Shown: piece by piece, positions 1-9,842 of the stretch
Layout of the letters: each line of letters opens with the position of its first letter
Position numbering within the stretch: the stretch's first letter is position 1
Origin: Psococerastis gibbosa
Taxonomy: Eukaryota; Arthropoda; Insecta; Psocodea; Psocidae
Assembly (NCBI GenBank): GCA_963971405.1
Contig: OZ020485.1
Span: 10,292,001 to 10,356,000, forward strand
Direction of reading: 5' to 3'
Length of the DNA: 64,000 nucleotides
Notes under the pieces: generated by a model
Database searches by the model: none
Told to the model about the DNA's origin: nothing
What the model saw: only the letters and a program-made list of their open reading frames with translations
Program-made: the position numbers and the translations under genes

Positions 1-135
1 TCGCGGTCGACGAACCCTGCCCGCTATGCAACATAGGATACATGGACGAAAAACATCTGCGTTAACCCACCCTACCCATACGACACTATAAATCGCTACT
101 GGTAAGCTTGGCGGAAAATATTAAAAATAACGTGG
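1..135 (+). mobile_element. LINE C-terminal fragment (zinc-finger-like end)
   Basis: Reading from base 8 gives a peptide with the pattern C-P-L-C-N, then G-Y-M-D-E-K-H-L, which resembles the Cys/His block that closes the polyprotein of jockey/I-like LINEs after RNase H. A stop codon follows the H-L, then an open stretch to about 130. The window edge cuts off the rest. It is a decayed relic; assignment rests only on this short motif. Confidence 0.45.
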
Positions 136-139
136 ACCT

Positions 140-500
140 GACCGGATAACCAATGAGGAAATGTTGCAACGCATAGGGGAAGAAAGAAAACTGAGGGCAT
201 CCATCGCCAAGAGGAGAGCCAACTGGATTGGACACACACTACGCCATGATGGGCTACTTCACACGATCCTGGAAGGGCACATGTATGGAGGTGCCGCGGT
301 AGGCCGCCCCCGTAATGAGTACCTGGACCAGCTGCTCAGGGACTTCAACTGTACTACGTATGGACAACTGAAGAGGCTGGCAGAGGAAAGATCGGAGTGG
401 AAGAGCCGGAGAAAAATGCTGCAAGCCAACCCATTGTTCACCAGAAGAAGAAGCTCGGCGTTGAATGGCTGAACAGCCACGTACGGGCGTTCGATAATGT
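140..500 (+). mobile_element. LINE 3' fragment, family L-A (R-W-I-G-H block)
   Basis: An open frame at 161-472 (103 aa) contains N-W-I-G-H-T-L-R-H-D, then I-L-E-G, G-R-P-R-N-E-Y-L and a W-K-S-R-R-K-M-L end. This order (W-x-G-H, E-G, G-R-P-R) is the known C-terminal tail of endonuclease/reverse transcriptase proteins of arthropod LINEs. The catalytic reverse transcriptase is absent, so the copy is 5'-truncated, as is usual for LINEs. The same tail recurs at 505-770 (opposite strand), 25205-25430 and, shorter, at 13970-14060 and 46065-46205. Confidence 0.75.
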
Positions 501-504
501 AAAG

Positions 505-770
505 TAAGTAATAAGTCTTCTTCAAGTTACAGCCGGATGATGGCTGGTTGGCAGCAACATATTGCAGCGATGTCTCCAGTCTCCGCGATTTTGACATGCC
601 CTCTTCAGCTCCACATAGGACGTTATCCCCAAATCATGTTTAACTTGTTGGAGATATTCGTTTCGTGGCTGTCCCCGCCGATTTACGCCTTCCATGGTCC
701 CCTCAATGACGCAGCTGACTATGTTATCATGCCGAAGCAGGTGTCCGATCCAGCGTGCCCTCCTAGTGGA
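505..770 (-). mobile_element. LINE 3' fragment, family L-A, opposite strand
   Basis: On the minus strand the frame reads R-R-A-R-W-I-G-H-L-L-R-H-D, V-I-E-G-T, G-Q-P-R-N-E-Y-L-Q-Q-V and W-R-H-R-C-N-M-L-L-P-T-S, ending at a stop at 522. It is the same LINE tail as 140-500 but with clearly different residues, so it is another insertion and not a recent duplicate. Its 3' end, with a TTAC-like tail near 505-513, meets the 3' end of the plus-strand copy, so the two face each other tail to tail. Confidence 0.75.
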
Positions 771-1641
771 TATGGATGCCTTAGTAGTAAGTAGTAAGAC
801 TTGCAGGAAAAAAAAACGAATTAGTAGTCCAGGAACCACCAAAGAGGTCCGACAACCAACTGATGGATCGTGAATAGTGGGAAAATAAACAGATACAATT
901 CAAACGAATTACTAGTAGGCTAATAATTATATTTAAAATTGTAAACTAAATTAATTGTCGTGTTAGTTTCGCGTACTTTGTAACCACAATACTTCCGCTT
1001 TCCATTTGCTCGAAAAAAAACGTCCTTTATGCTCCAGCAAGTGGCCTTCAAGACTTTGCGTTTGACATTCAAAGCGTCGCGAAAAACGTAGCAACCTTAC
1101 GATGATTTTCAAGGAGAATTCCCGTAACAGCTACGTACAATGAAAACGTACTAAGGAAACTGAAAAAATACCATAAAAGTCTAGCAACGAACTTAAACAT
1201 CATGGATAGTATTTGATAATAGGCAAATTGGAACGTAATTAATATAGAAGACAGCGGTTAAACTGCTACAATACAAATGAAGTATTGTGGCATGTCAATA
1301 TTGCCTAATGAATGATCGAATTAATGCGATAGTTTTGGGTACTTTGTAACCACAGTTCAGGTGTCTTTCTTCTCTTCGATAAAACGTCCTATCTGGTTCA
1401 GAAAACTGTGTTCTTCTGCCCCCGCCCCAATTTCGGACCAAGCTCTAAAGATAGAACTAACTAACTTTTTGACAAAATACATCAAATAACACAAAATATA
1501 CGTTTTTAAACTTGGGCCTACCCCAAGAAAATCCTAGAACCGCCTATGTTTAAATAGAGAAAAAGGTAAGAATAAAGGATAGTACCTATAACTTATCGCA
1601 AAGATAATAAAGTGATACAATAAATAAATTATCATAATTTG
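771..1641. other. No gene; contains a diverged direct repeat
   Basis: No coding region seen. Two stretches, about 943-1045 and 1316-1405, are diverged direct copies sharing TACTTTGTAACCACA and, further on, AAAACGTCCT. Origin not recognised. Confidence 0.4.
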
Positions 1642-1841
1642 GATTTAGAGGGCCTCGGTAATCGGGACTCCCGCTTGTTCGGTGATCGCTGTAATCCGGG
1701 CGGGCAATGGTCTTCGAGGAGAAGGCGGGCGGGCGTAGGTCCATGCGGGCTGCCAATGAGCCAAAGCTTCGTCAGTCTTTTGTTTGCTACAGAAGAGTAT
1801 TACAGACTTTCCAATTTCAAGAAGAATTAAATATTGCTTTA

Positions 1842-2700
1842 TTGCTTTCCAATTTATACGAAGGAAAGCTTTGTGATGGTCGAAATTTTCAATTCCGAGA
1901 TTTCTACGGATTTACACGTTTTGAGGTACCAGGAACCCAAAAAAGTGGTTTTTACGAAATGTCTGTCTGTCTGTCGCTCTGTCCCTCTGTCTCATCGATT
2001 TCCGGGCAAACTACTCGGTCTATTTAAATGAAATTTGGCATGTAGGTTTATAAAAATCATACCTCCAGAACTTTTATTTTTATTTTGGGCTAACTCAATT
2101 TGGAAGGGTTTTATTCTCAAAAAACTCCAAAAAAAAACGTCTAAAAAAATTATTTCTCGAAAACGGCTCCAACGATTTCTTTTAAATGCACATATATTGT
2201 AGTCGTTATTAATGTTGACAAAATGCGAGGGGTCGCTTGCCCCTTGATAGTTTGCTTCTGTGGGTAAAAAAATTAAAATAACTACATTTTAATGAAAAAT
2301 GACTAAAGAATATTTTTTTCTGTGAAACCTTTCTATCGATGATTTCTACCTTCAGGCATGTTTTAGGTGTTAAATTGTGTAACGACACCGGACAGGTTGC
2401 CTTCCCAAAAAACTATTTTATTTTGTGCAAAAAAATGTTTTTTTGAAAAAATAATAGAAAATTCACGCTCAAATGCATTGCATGCTCTGCCATTATTGCT
2501 GTGAGGTAATGTGTTGGCCTGACCTATCTAGAATTTACCTCACCTCCAGTGACGTCAGGTGGACAACCCCCCCCCCCCCCCCCCCCGAGATGCCCGAAAT
2601 TTAACTATAGGAAAATTATTTACCATGAAGTTACTCATTTTCTCTAGCTACTACTTGATAAATTGGAAAGCATGTTCGAGTAAACTCGGACCGGTTCTTT
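1842..2700 (+). mobile_element. Helentron/DINE-1-like non-autonomous element, copy 1
   Basis: First of three near-full copies of one element (others at 44786 and 53521). It starts TTGCTTTCCAATTTAT and, close to the other end (2657-2672), carries the inverted copy ATAAATTGGAAAGCA. About 10 bases further on lies a small stem-loop (CGAG-TAAA-CTCG) and the copy ends in GGTTCTTT. The interior holds a short GTCT repeat, a run of C near 2570 and no long ORF. Subterminal inverted repeats, a 3' stem-loop and an internal microsatellite match Helentron-associated elements such as DINE-1; that assignment is inference. Insertion between two T residues is compatible with the flanks. Confidence 0.6.
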
Positions 2701-2824
2701 TAACTTACTGTTTTTCTTACATGGTACATGTACATTTTCGTCTTTATGCTTTAACTTAAAAATTGATTAAAGAAACTAAGATTAAACATGTGTTTTATTA
2801 CAATTAAATATGGCATAATATAAT

Positions 2825-2889
2825 CCGCACCCCTCGATAATCCGGAATGGGTCTTGCTTTTGCATCTCCGGATTAACGAGAACCTACTG
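2825..2889 (-). mobile_element. Possible pogo/Tigger-like terminal fragment
   Basis: The stretch ends CTCCGGATTAACGAGAACCTACTG followed by TA. Read on the minus strand it begins CAGTAGGTTCTCG and continues with TTAATCCGG, like the CAGT...CTCG...ATCCGG ends of pogo-family (Tigger) elements with a TA target site. A weak counterpart (CCTCGGTAATCGGG) sits at about 1652-1667, so copy 1 of the Helentron-like element may be inserted in an old pogo relic. Based on termini only. Confidence 0.35.
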
Positions 2890-2891
2890 TA

Positions 2892-3317
2892 CCTGTATGT
2901 GTCAAAAAAATCAACTGAAAAAAAACTGCGGACCCCCTCGCGGGAGAATTTGCTACAAATTAAGGGCATCACTGAGAAGCATTAAAAATGAGATAACATA
3001 GAGCGCACAGGGAAAAAACGTAAATAAAAAAAGACTCGCTCAAATGAACTCATTGTCACTAATAATAAATGAATCAATTAGCTTTGCTTGTTTTGAACCT
3101 TGATTCTGTTATTTTGCCCCAACTCTATAAAATGCCCCTTCTGTTTCGAGAAGTGAACCGTTCACGAAAAACAACGCAGCGTTGGGGAGAAGAAAATAGA
3201 CGGCAACAAGCGTTTAGTAGAACCTATGGAAAGAAAGCGCCAACAACTAGCCTGCATAAATCGAAACGTGATATGAAGCAACTACAAACTGAAGCGTCAT
3301 AACATGCTACATTGCAC
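2892..3317. other. No gene recognised
   Basis: Unremarkable AT-rich sequence. An open stretch of 77 codons at 3069-3302 has no recognisable motif and is left uncalled. Confidence 0.3.
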
Positions 3318-3409
3318 AGTCCACGCAAAATGAGAAAAGTATGGACATGGAATGTGTTGCACAGGATCAAAACATTCCATGTTCATACTTTTCTCATTTA
3401 GTGTGGACT
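3318..3409. mobile_element. Short hairpin MITE
   Basis: Near-perfect palindrome of about 92 bp. The left arm starts AGTCCACGCAAAATGAG and the right arm ends CTCATTTAGTGTGGACT; the arms are about 38 bases long around a loop of about 16 bases. It has the look of a small inverted-repeat transposon. No clear target-site duplication. Confidence 0.5.
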
Positions 3410-3954
3410 ATTTAACTATATTATCTCACGTTCATTTTCTTAATAATATTTTCCTCGTTTACTGCACAAGGCTTCGTTATAGTAAAATACAAGAATTAAT
3501 CAAATGTATGTTTATGCTACCGATTTGGGCAACTGGTCTTCGTCGGACTAAAGTAACACAAAAACAATGCATACATTTCCAAATAGGCATACGGAAAACA
3601 ACATAGCGTCAGTTTTAATAGATCATATTCTCGTTCCACAGTGGCTTTATTGGTAAAATTGCTCTTTGAACACCTCCTGAAATATATGAGCCTTGATAGC
3701 GCACGATACATTAGCTTATGTGAACTATCGCTATTCTATAAAATAATCTAATCTAAAAGGAGTAAGTAGCCGACGTAATCCAGTAATAGGAATTACTTTA
3801 TCGATTTTTATGGATTAAACGATAGTTTACAAAACAAAATCTATTGTTTATTATCACAGTTTACAAATTTTAGGAGGCATTTAAATTTTTGTCAATATCA
3901 GCACTGGAGAAATTCATTAATTAGGTCTTACTACATGTTGTTTTTAAACAATTT

Positions 3955-4055
3955 GAAAAGATTCACCCAGCGGTTAAAACGACGCCCCGGTCAGGTGTAG
4001 ATCGTGGATTCGAATCTCGCCAAGCCCAGTTTTTCTATATCTTCTAATTTCGGTT
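3955..4055 (+). mobile_element. tRNA-like SINE fragment, type D
   Basis: Contains CCAGCGGTTAAAACGACGCC, resembling a tRNA A box, followed by GTGGATTCGAATCTCGCC, which carries a GATTCGAATC B box. A short unrelated tail (CCCAGTTTTTCTATATCTTC) follows and recurs at 37180-37255. This is the layout of a pol III-promoted SINE head. It cannot be a working tRNA gene because the arms do not close. Confidence 0.5.
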
Positions 4056-4069
4056 CGAGACATACAGGG

Positions 4070-4165
4070 GTAATATGTGGGGGTAATATAAAATAATATA
4101 TATAATATAATAATGATGTATATTTACATATATACTGTACATAAAGTATATATATATACAATACT
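4070..4165. repeat. AT-rich simple repeat
   Basis: Runs of TAATATA and ATATAT without other content. Confidence 0.6.
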
Positions 4166-4399
4166 CATAAATTGAGGGTAATAGATAATTGGCAGCAAGT
4201 TCCACAAGAGGTGAACTTCTCATAATAGTTATATTGTTTGAGATGTTTTTACCTGAGTCTATTGACTAATTAATTTTCATCACTATCAGCAATTTTCCCG
4301 TACCCCCCATATTCATCGCTTACATAGGACCACTCCCACAGATACTAATGGTAACTATGTGGAGTCCGAAAGTAACTAAACTCCGCTGTTGTATACTTT

Positions 4400-5330
4400 T
4401 GTCTCTTTATTTATTTTTTATTTATTTATTTTTTATTATGTTTTTTTTTTATAAGCGCCAGACCCGTGTGGGTAAACGCGCTTTCTGGTTTGTAGTTAGT
4501 TTGCCGGTGTTGTTGTCTGTGTTGTGTGTGTATGGTATGAGTTGGTGGTGTGTGGCAAACTGCGATCAGGGGGGCATTGGACAACGGGTTGCCCAGTGAC
4601 CGTCTAAGGGCAGTGTGCCAATGCTTGTATTAAACCAGTGTGTTGTTTGCTAGATGAGGCTTGCCAGAGCTGCTGAGTGAAGAAAAGGAATGCTGTGCTG
4701 AAGAAGTATTGTATTGTGCGAGACTGCTTTCTGGAAATCTGTATCAGAAGGGAGGTTCTGTATCTTGAGCAGACAGGGCATTTTATGACAATGTGAGGAA
4801 TAGTTAGTCGTACCTGACAATTGTGGCATATGGGTGGTGGGGTACCCGCCATTAGGTGTCCATGTGTTAACCTTGTATGGCCTATTCGCAAACGAACCAC
4901 CTTCACTTGGTCTCTTCTACTCATCTGGTGCTCGAACAAGTTCCAGCCCCCCACCCTTGGTTGTATTGTTCTTAGTTTATTTTCCTTCACAGTACTCCAC
5001 TCTGTCTGCCAACATTCTGTTAAGAGGTTGTGTGCTGTATTTTTAAAGTCTGACGGGGGAAAGTAAGGGAAGGGGGGAGAATGAAGACTTGTTGCAGAAT
5101 TGGCTGCGTTGTCGGCCCTGTCATTACCCTCTATCCCTATGTGGGATGGGGCCCCGAGAAACTCAATGCATTGGGTCGGTGGCAGGCATGCGATTAAATT
5201 AATAATTAGGTGTATTAGGGGATTTTTAGGATATAATTGCCGAATAGCTGTAAGTGCGGCTAAGCTGTCGGAGATGATAAGTGCTCTGTCTGTGGAATGT
5301 ATTATAATATGCAATATTGCTTGATGATAT
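4400..5330 (-). mobile_element. LINE 3' part with RNase H domain (jockey/I-like)
   Basis: The minus-strand frame 5314-4604 (236 aa) is the best preserved transposon coding stretch here. Near residue 16 it has I-S-D-S-L-A-A-L, the acidic SDS motif of RNase H. Near residues 53-68 comes F-L-G-A-P-S-H-I-G-I-E-G-N-D-R-A-D, the H...G-N-E/D-x-A-D motif that supplies the last active-site residues. Further on, C-H-N-C ... P-H-I-V-I-K-C-P-V-C-S-R-Y forms a CCHC-like closing domain. This order, RNase H then zinc motif then stop, is typical of the C-terminus of I/jockey-like LINE polyproteins. Endonuclease and reverse transcriptase are missing, so the copy is 5'-truncated near 5330. The 3' tail, read on the minus strand, runs into an AAATAAATAAA-type stretch at 4405-4450. 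Presumably dead. Confidence 0.85.
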
Positions 5331-5487
5331 CTTTATATTTTATCCTTTTTCAACGCAGGGTGAAAGATTGCACGATCCATCGCATTCCTTTTCTAATTCT
5401 TCTTCATTAAATGCATCTTTTAGATGGGCCATATGCATTTGCTATTTTTCATTGAACACCAGTGTTGGGCCATATGTACCTACACAA

Positions 5488-5746
5488 CAGGCACGTAGCC
5501 AGGGAGGGGGCTTTGGGGGCTGAAGCCCCTCCCGAAATGTAAAAAAAGGGGGAAAAATGATTTTTTTAGTTTATTTATATTTGTTCTCGCTCGATCCAGT
5601 GAATATACAGTAGATTCGATAGTGCAAGATACTTCCGCAGATTACGGAATACTTGACTCGCCGTTTTATTGCGGGGGTATTCCATACCACCCCCCAACCC
5701 CCTGCTAGTTAGCCCCTCCCGAAAAAAAATCCTGGTTACGTGCTTG
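5488..5746. mobile_element. Non-autonomous hAT-like element with 8-bp duplication
   Basis: The termini are inverted: CAGGCACGTAGCCAGG on the left and CCTGGTTACGTGCTTG on the right. Both sides are flanked by CTACACAA (5480-5487 and 5747-5754), a perfect 8-bp target-site duplication as made by hAT transposases. The subterminal arms carry AGCCCCTCCCGAAA in both orientations. The interior is about 160 bp of AT-rich DNA with no ORF. Confidence 0.7.
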
Positions 5747-5754
5747 CTACACAA

Positions 5755-7044
5755 CAAATAGAAAATAGCCTACGTAGAAAGTAGAAAATAAATCTTAAAA
5801 ATGTGAAAGGGCTTCTCAAATAATTATATTTTTGAATTCACCAAAATTAGAATCGCAAAACACGTGAGCAAAATTATGTCAAAATTATTGTTTGACAGGA
5901 TCCCCTTTCACACTGCTAGGTCATGTCTGAAACATCCGCACCGGAATATACCCCAAGGAAACCACGAAGGAAGTCGAGACTTCCCCGGGTTATGTCCCTT
6001 GAATTTGAAAACCTTCGGACCCCACTTCAACACAAGGTTTTCATCCACTTGAGCTTTGCAAAAATAAAGAAAAAACCTTACATTATGGTCATAAAAAAGC
6101 TCATTCATTCATGCTACAATCCAGGTGTAGAAATTTCCAATGTTTTTGTTTCTTGAAGCAACATTTCTCATTTTGAACGAGGGAGTTTAAAATATCGTCA
6201 GAGTTTTTTGAGGGAAATTTAACCCATATATTAAATTTAAGAGAATATTTACCTTATAAATTTCTCTCTCAAGTGGAGGCAACGCTATTCTTTTCCGTTG
6301 GATCACGGAACTTTCTCTCTGTCAAAGGTTTACTGTGTCATATTATTAGTGAAATGATTATGTATAAGTATAATCACATAGAAATAAGAGCAGTGCCGGG
6401 GATTAGGCCAGCGCGGGGCCTGTAGCAAATTCTGTGAAGGGACCCTTAGATTGCTGTAGGTTCTCAAGTTTAGGGTATTAAATAGAACGAAACTGTTACA
6501 AATAAACTCTTCTGGATTTAATATGGGCAAATTTAGAGATGACACTTTCAATATCGACTTCTTTAAGCAAATATATTCAACGCAATGTGAGATGATTTAG
6601 ACGTTCTTGGCCCATTGTGTTCCTTAATTGTTGGAAGGCGGGGCCCCTAACAAGTATTTCCTAATATTGCTACGTGGCTAGTCCGGCACTGAATAAGAGT
6701 AATCTACAATCTTACAAAACTATTGACAGTAAGCAACAAATATAAGCTCAAACTTAAACCAAAAAAAATATGAAAGTACAGTAAATGGCGTCTGCAAGTT
6801 TATAGCGCCAGGAAAGTAGGGAAACTTATACTGGAGTCAATTACACCACCAACGCTTGGAAAATATCCGTAAGGAAAACCTGGACAGTACCGCCATCTAC
6901 CCATGCATTTTGTTGCGTGTTTCTTACAGGGACTTTTCTTAGGATAATGGGAACCGCTCTAAGAGTAATAAGGAAACCAAGGGTTAAGAGCTAAAATTTT
7001 TATTTTTATGCTCACTGACAAGCTGAATATTTTCGTAGAGGTTA
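5755..7044. other. No gene recognised
   Basis: AT-rich. A stretch at 5890-6060 is open in several frames on both strands (66-77 codons) but shows no known motif. The rest holds only short chance ORFs. Confidence 0.3.
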
Positions 7045-7175
7045 TACAAATTATGAAGATATGGAAAAATGGCCGGAAACTGAATTCAAATCCGAATCTC
7101 TACCTTTCCAGGTTATTGGCATGTCGACCACTGCACCATCACTGCCTAAGTCGATCTCCACAACTTCCCGTACTT
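7045..7175 (-). mobile_element. tRNA-like SINE fragment, type C
   Basis: On the minus strand it has GTGCAGTGGTCGACATG (A-box-like), then GATTCGGATTTGAATTC (B-box region), then the bases that precede ATTTTTCCAT. The same arrangement recurs at 7630 and 18365, also on the minus strand. Confidence 0.5.
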
Positions 7176-7243
7176 AGATGGTATATGTTGAAAACGAGTA
7201 TGCATACATATGCACTTTAATGCAGGATTAGACCAGTTGATTT

Positions 7244-7475
7244 GTAAAATAAATAAATAAGTAAATAAGGACTTTTATTTATTGTTTCTATTACTAAGCC
7301 AACCTAGCGGAGTTAGGGCTATAATGCCCTCTCTTACACTCAAGTAGGATGACCCGGGACGCCTGCTTTACATGCCCTCCGAAGCATGGCCAGAAAATGT
7401 AGCCAGTGTGGGACTCGAACCAACAACCTTTCGGGTGAAAGTCAGAGTCCGTACCACTACGCTACATGTCCTGAC
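7244..7475 (-). mobile_element. tRNA-like SINE, type B
   Basis: Minus-strand copy of the most regular SINE in the window. Head: GACATGTAGCGTAGTGGTAC (A-box region), then GGTTCGAGTCCCACAC (perfect B box GGTTCGAGTCC). Body: CATGCTTCGGAGGGCATGTA and AGAGAGGGCATTATAGCCCT, then CTAACTCCGCTAGGTTGGC. Tail of ATTTATTT repeats. Full copies also lie at 8972, 28422, 49099 and 58349. Confidence 0.8.
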
Positions 7476-7629
7476 TTTGTATCTATGATGTCAAGCCATG
7501 CATGTCGAGAAGCTACTTTTAAGCCATACCACGCTTTATGGATGCATCAATATTGTACATTATCAACATTTAGAGGTACAGAGTACGTATTTAATTTTGT
7601 AGAAAGTCTATACAGGCATGAGAATCTGA

Positions 7630-7825
7630 GAAAGAAAGATGGCAAAATGGACGGAAACGGGACTCGAACACGACTCTTAACCTTGCCGGGGTGGTATGCT
7701 GGCCACTGCTCTAAATCTGTCGCTGTCAGTTATTTCAAGGTGTTAAGGGTCTGTCCTACTGGGAATCTCGTCATCATGGTCTGGTTGCTTGACCTGGAAG
7801 AGGAACTTCATGATCAAAGAGTGCC
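7630..7825 (-). mobile_element. tRNA-like SINE, type C
   Basis: The minus strand gives AGAGCAGTGGCCAGCATACC (A box), then TTCGAGTCCCGTTTCCGTCC (B box), followed by ATTTTGCC. Its other end (TCATCATGGTCTGGTTGC) has a counterpart at the equivalent place in the copy at 18365. The 147-codon open stretch at 7386-7829 is an accident of reading antisense through this SINE and the type B copy next to it. Confidence 0.6.
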
Positions 7826-8142
7826 CTGAATTCACCATAGCTAGGAACAAATTACTAGACCGCATCTTCCCCTTAATGACAGTCCTCCCTTTTAATTATG
7901 CCCACATAATTTCTAAAAATTACTCCTACCAAGCTATATATGACTTCCTAAAATAAATTCACATAGAGTTTTAACCCCACCTACCCACCATGGCTGTATG
8001 TGAACCCACAATGCCAAAAAAAGAGTGCTAGGCTGGAGGTGATGGGTACACAACAGGGATGGATGCAGAAGGCTTATCGAAGAGGTTAAGGCTCTATAAA
8101 GTCTTTAATGTCAGTACTTAGTAAGGTAAAGTAATAAGTTTA

Positions 8143-8215
8143 ATAATTACGGCAGAAATTCGAACCCTGCAAAAGAACGCCCAATTTACCGCGCCAACCA
8201 TCATTAAGCACTGAC
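8143..8215 (-). mobile_element. tRNA-like SINE head
   Basis: On the minus strand ATGATGGTTGGCGCGGTAAA resembles an A box and GCAGGGTTCGAATTTCTGCC carries a good B box. The arrangement is like type D at 3955, but the bases differ. Short, tail not identified. Confidence 0.45.
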
Positions 8216-8971
8216 AAAAGCAACAATGAAAAGAAAAATCAAGCTTTTCCAAAGAATTCTATAAAATGTTATTATCAGAATAAAACGCCACAATGCAGTA
8301 GATGGCAAAGACAGTAATAGCCCGTTTAATGATACCATACAATTAATTCTGAATTGTCTACAGTTTTATACAACTGCACTCCACCATTGTACTGCTATAT
8401 AGTTTATTATGAGCTGCTGTATTGTGAGAAATCCAATAGCAAAACATTGACTTACTGCTTTTTTATGTTCCCATCGAAATAACGACAGATATTCCAGTAA
8501 TGGAATAACTTGAAGGAAACTAACCATTAAAAATAACGACCATAAAGAACAAGAGTCTTGCATCCTTCGATAAGGATATTAACACCGACTTAGTTCATAA
8601 AACTGTTGCAAAGTTGACGAACATGCTACAGAGCATTCTATGTTAAAAGAGTACGAGCAAGTTGTTCGTCAACTTGAAAGTTTATGTACAGTGAGGAGAT
8701 AGCTTTTAGCTTTTAATAAACGACTTGGCTGTGGGGACTTAACGTCCATTAGCAACTAATTTTCTTGCCTATCTTTTAATTGTTTTTCTACAACGCTGCA
8801 CACCAATTTTTTAGTGTCACTCTCATCCTTGGCCATAAAAGTTTTATCTCCAAACAAGAGCTTACTGGACGTTGGAACCGAAAACCAACCTTAATATTAC
8901 TTACTTAATGTTTTTTTTATTATTTTTTATAAAAGATTAATTAATATAATTATTATTAATTATTATTAATA
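8216..8971. other. No gene recognised
   Basis: AT-rich, nothing recognised; ends in a run of TTAATAT/AATA repeats at about 8935-8993. Confidence 0.3.
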
Positions 8972-9191
8972 TAAAAATAAATAAATAAATAAATTACGAC
9001 TTTCTTTGTATCTAGCGGAGTTAGGGCTATGAAGCCCTCTCTTACACGCAACTAGGAAAACCCGGGACCGCCTGCTTTACATACCCTCCGAAGCATGGCC
9101 AGAAAATGTAGAATGTAGAAAGTGTAGGACTCGAACCAACAACATTTCGGATGAAAGTCAGAGTCCGTACTACTACTCTACAAGTCTTGAC
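8972..9191 (-). mobile_element. tRNA-like SINE, type B (internal deletion)
   Basis: Same family as 7244-7475. The B box reads GGTTCGAGTCCTACAC on the minus strand. Compared with other copies, the ACTAAGCCAAC-type bases near the 3' end are missing and about 8 bases (AGAATGTA) are duplicated next to the B box. It lies 5 bases from a type A copy of the same orientation. Confidence 0.75.
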
Positions 9192-9195
9192 ATAT

Positions 9196-9348
9196 TAATA
9201 TAATAATAATTTAATGAAAATATCCGATTGACCTCTTCAGTCGCCTCTGTAGGTTAGTACCCGTGTTGAGTTACGACAGGTCTCCGATCGCATGGCGTGT
9301 AAAGACTCGCACAAGTGCAAGCACGTTACCACCTGGCCATCGAAGTCG
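9196..9348 (-). mobile_element. tRNA-like SINE, type A
   Basis: On the minus strand: GACTTCGATGGCCAGGTGGT (A-box region), CGTGCTTGCACTTGTGCGAG, TGTCGTAACTCAACACGGG in the B-box position, then CTGAAGAGGTCAATCGGATA and an ATTTTCATTAAATT tail. The same sequence recurs at 24023, 32213, 44346, 48940 (3' part) and 58608. Confidence 0.75.
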
Positions 9349-9697
9349 ATGTTAGGTTGGGTCTTCTTTTCAATTATTGTAAGCTGCATGCAGCTTGTTA
9401 TATAATTGAAGCCCCTAGAAGCCAAGGGGCAAGTGCCATTTTTTTTTAGTTTTGGCGATAAGTTCACCATGCTGCTACTCTAGCTGTTCTTTACCCTGTA
9501 AACCAACAGGAACATCGGGATCTGTCATTTTGACATTTTGAAGGTATGTATGCCTATATATTTTCAATTGAGTTGCCAACTTTAGCCTCAATTATATCCA
9601 ATGTTTATTTTTGCCACTTGCACCCCTTGGTCCCTAGACGCTTCAGTTGTAATATTGTAAAAACTTTTGATGTAAATATTAAAATTGTGTCATGTTA
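9349..9697. other. No gene recognised
   Basis: AT-rich, nothing recognised. Confidence 0.3.
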
Positions 9698-9842
9698 TAA
9701 GGCGGATATTCCACCGACGTCAATAGTCAAAATAATTCTGATATTGACGTGGTAGCGGACATTTTTACACTGTCTTTAATGTCTGCTACCACGTCAAACA
9801 CCGTCAATAATCATTATTGACGTCGGTGGAATAAGCGCCTAA
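9698..9842. mobile_element. MITE with TAAGGCG ends
   Basis: Inverted ends TAAGGCGGATATTCCACCGA and TCGGTGGAATAAGCGCCTAA, followed inward by GACGTCAATA in both arms. Inside, GACGTGGTAGCGGACAT faces ATGTCTGCTACCACGTC, so the whole element is a double hairpin. The ends match those at 14836, 21227, 23417 and 59414, and a TTA/TAA target site is compatible. A PIF/Harbinger link would fit but is not shown. Confidence 0.65.

Noticed and set aside
1707-2027. Frame with a Ser/Leu/Cys-Val repeat (S-V-C-L-S)
   Set aside because: It is the GTCT microsatellite inside the Helentron-like element, read as protein.
1842-2700. Ordinary MITE interpretation
   Set aside because: The right-hand inverted repeat is about 40 bases inside the end and is followed by a stem-loop; a MITE would have it at the end.
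6021-6060. Minus-strand V-D-E-N-L-V-L-K-W as the next receptor exon
   Set aside because: Superficially like V-D-E-K-N-Q-L-L but lacks the following conserved residues and splice sites.
7386-7829. 147-codon open frame, the longest plus-strand one without a transposon motif
   Set aside because: It runs antisense through a type B SINE and then a type C SINE; the boxes explain the sequence and no protein motif is present.
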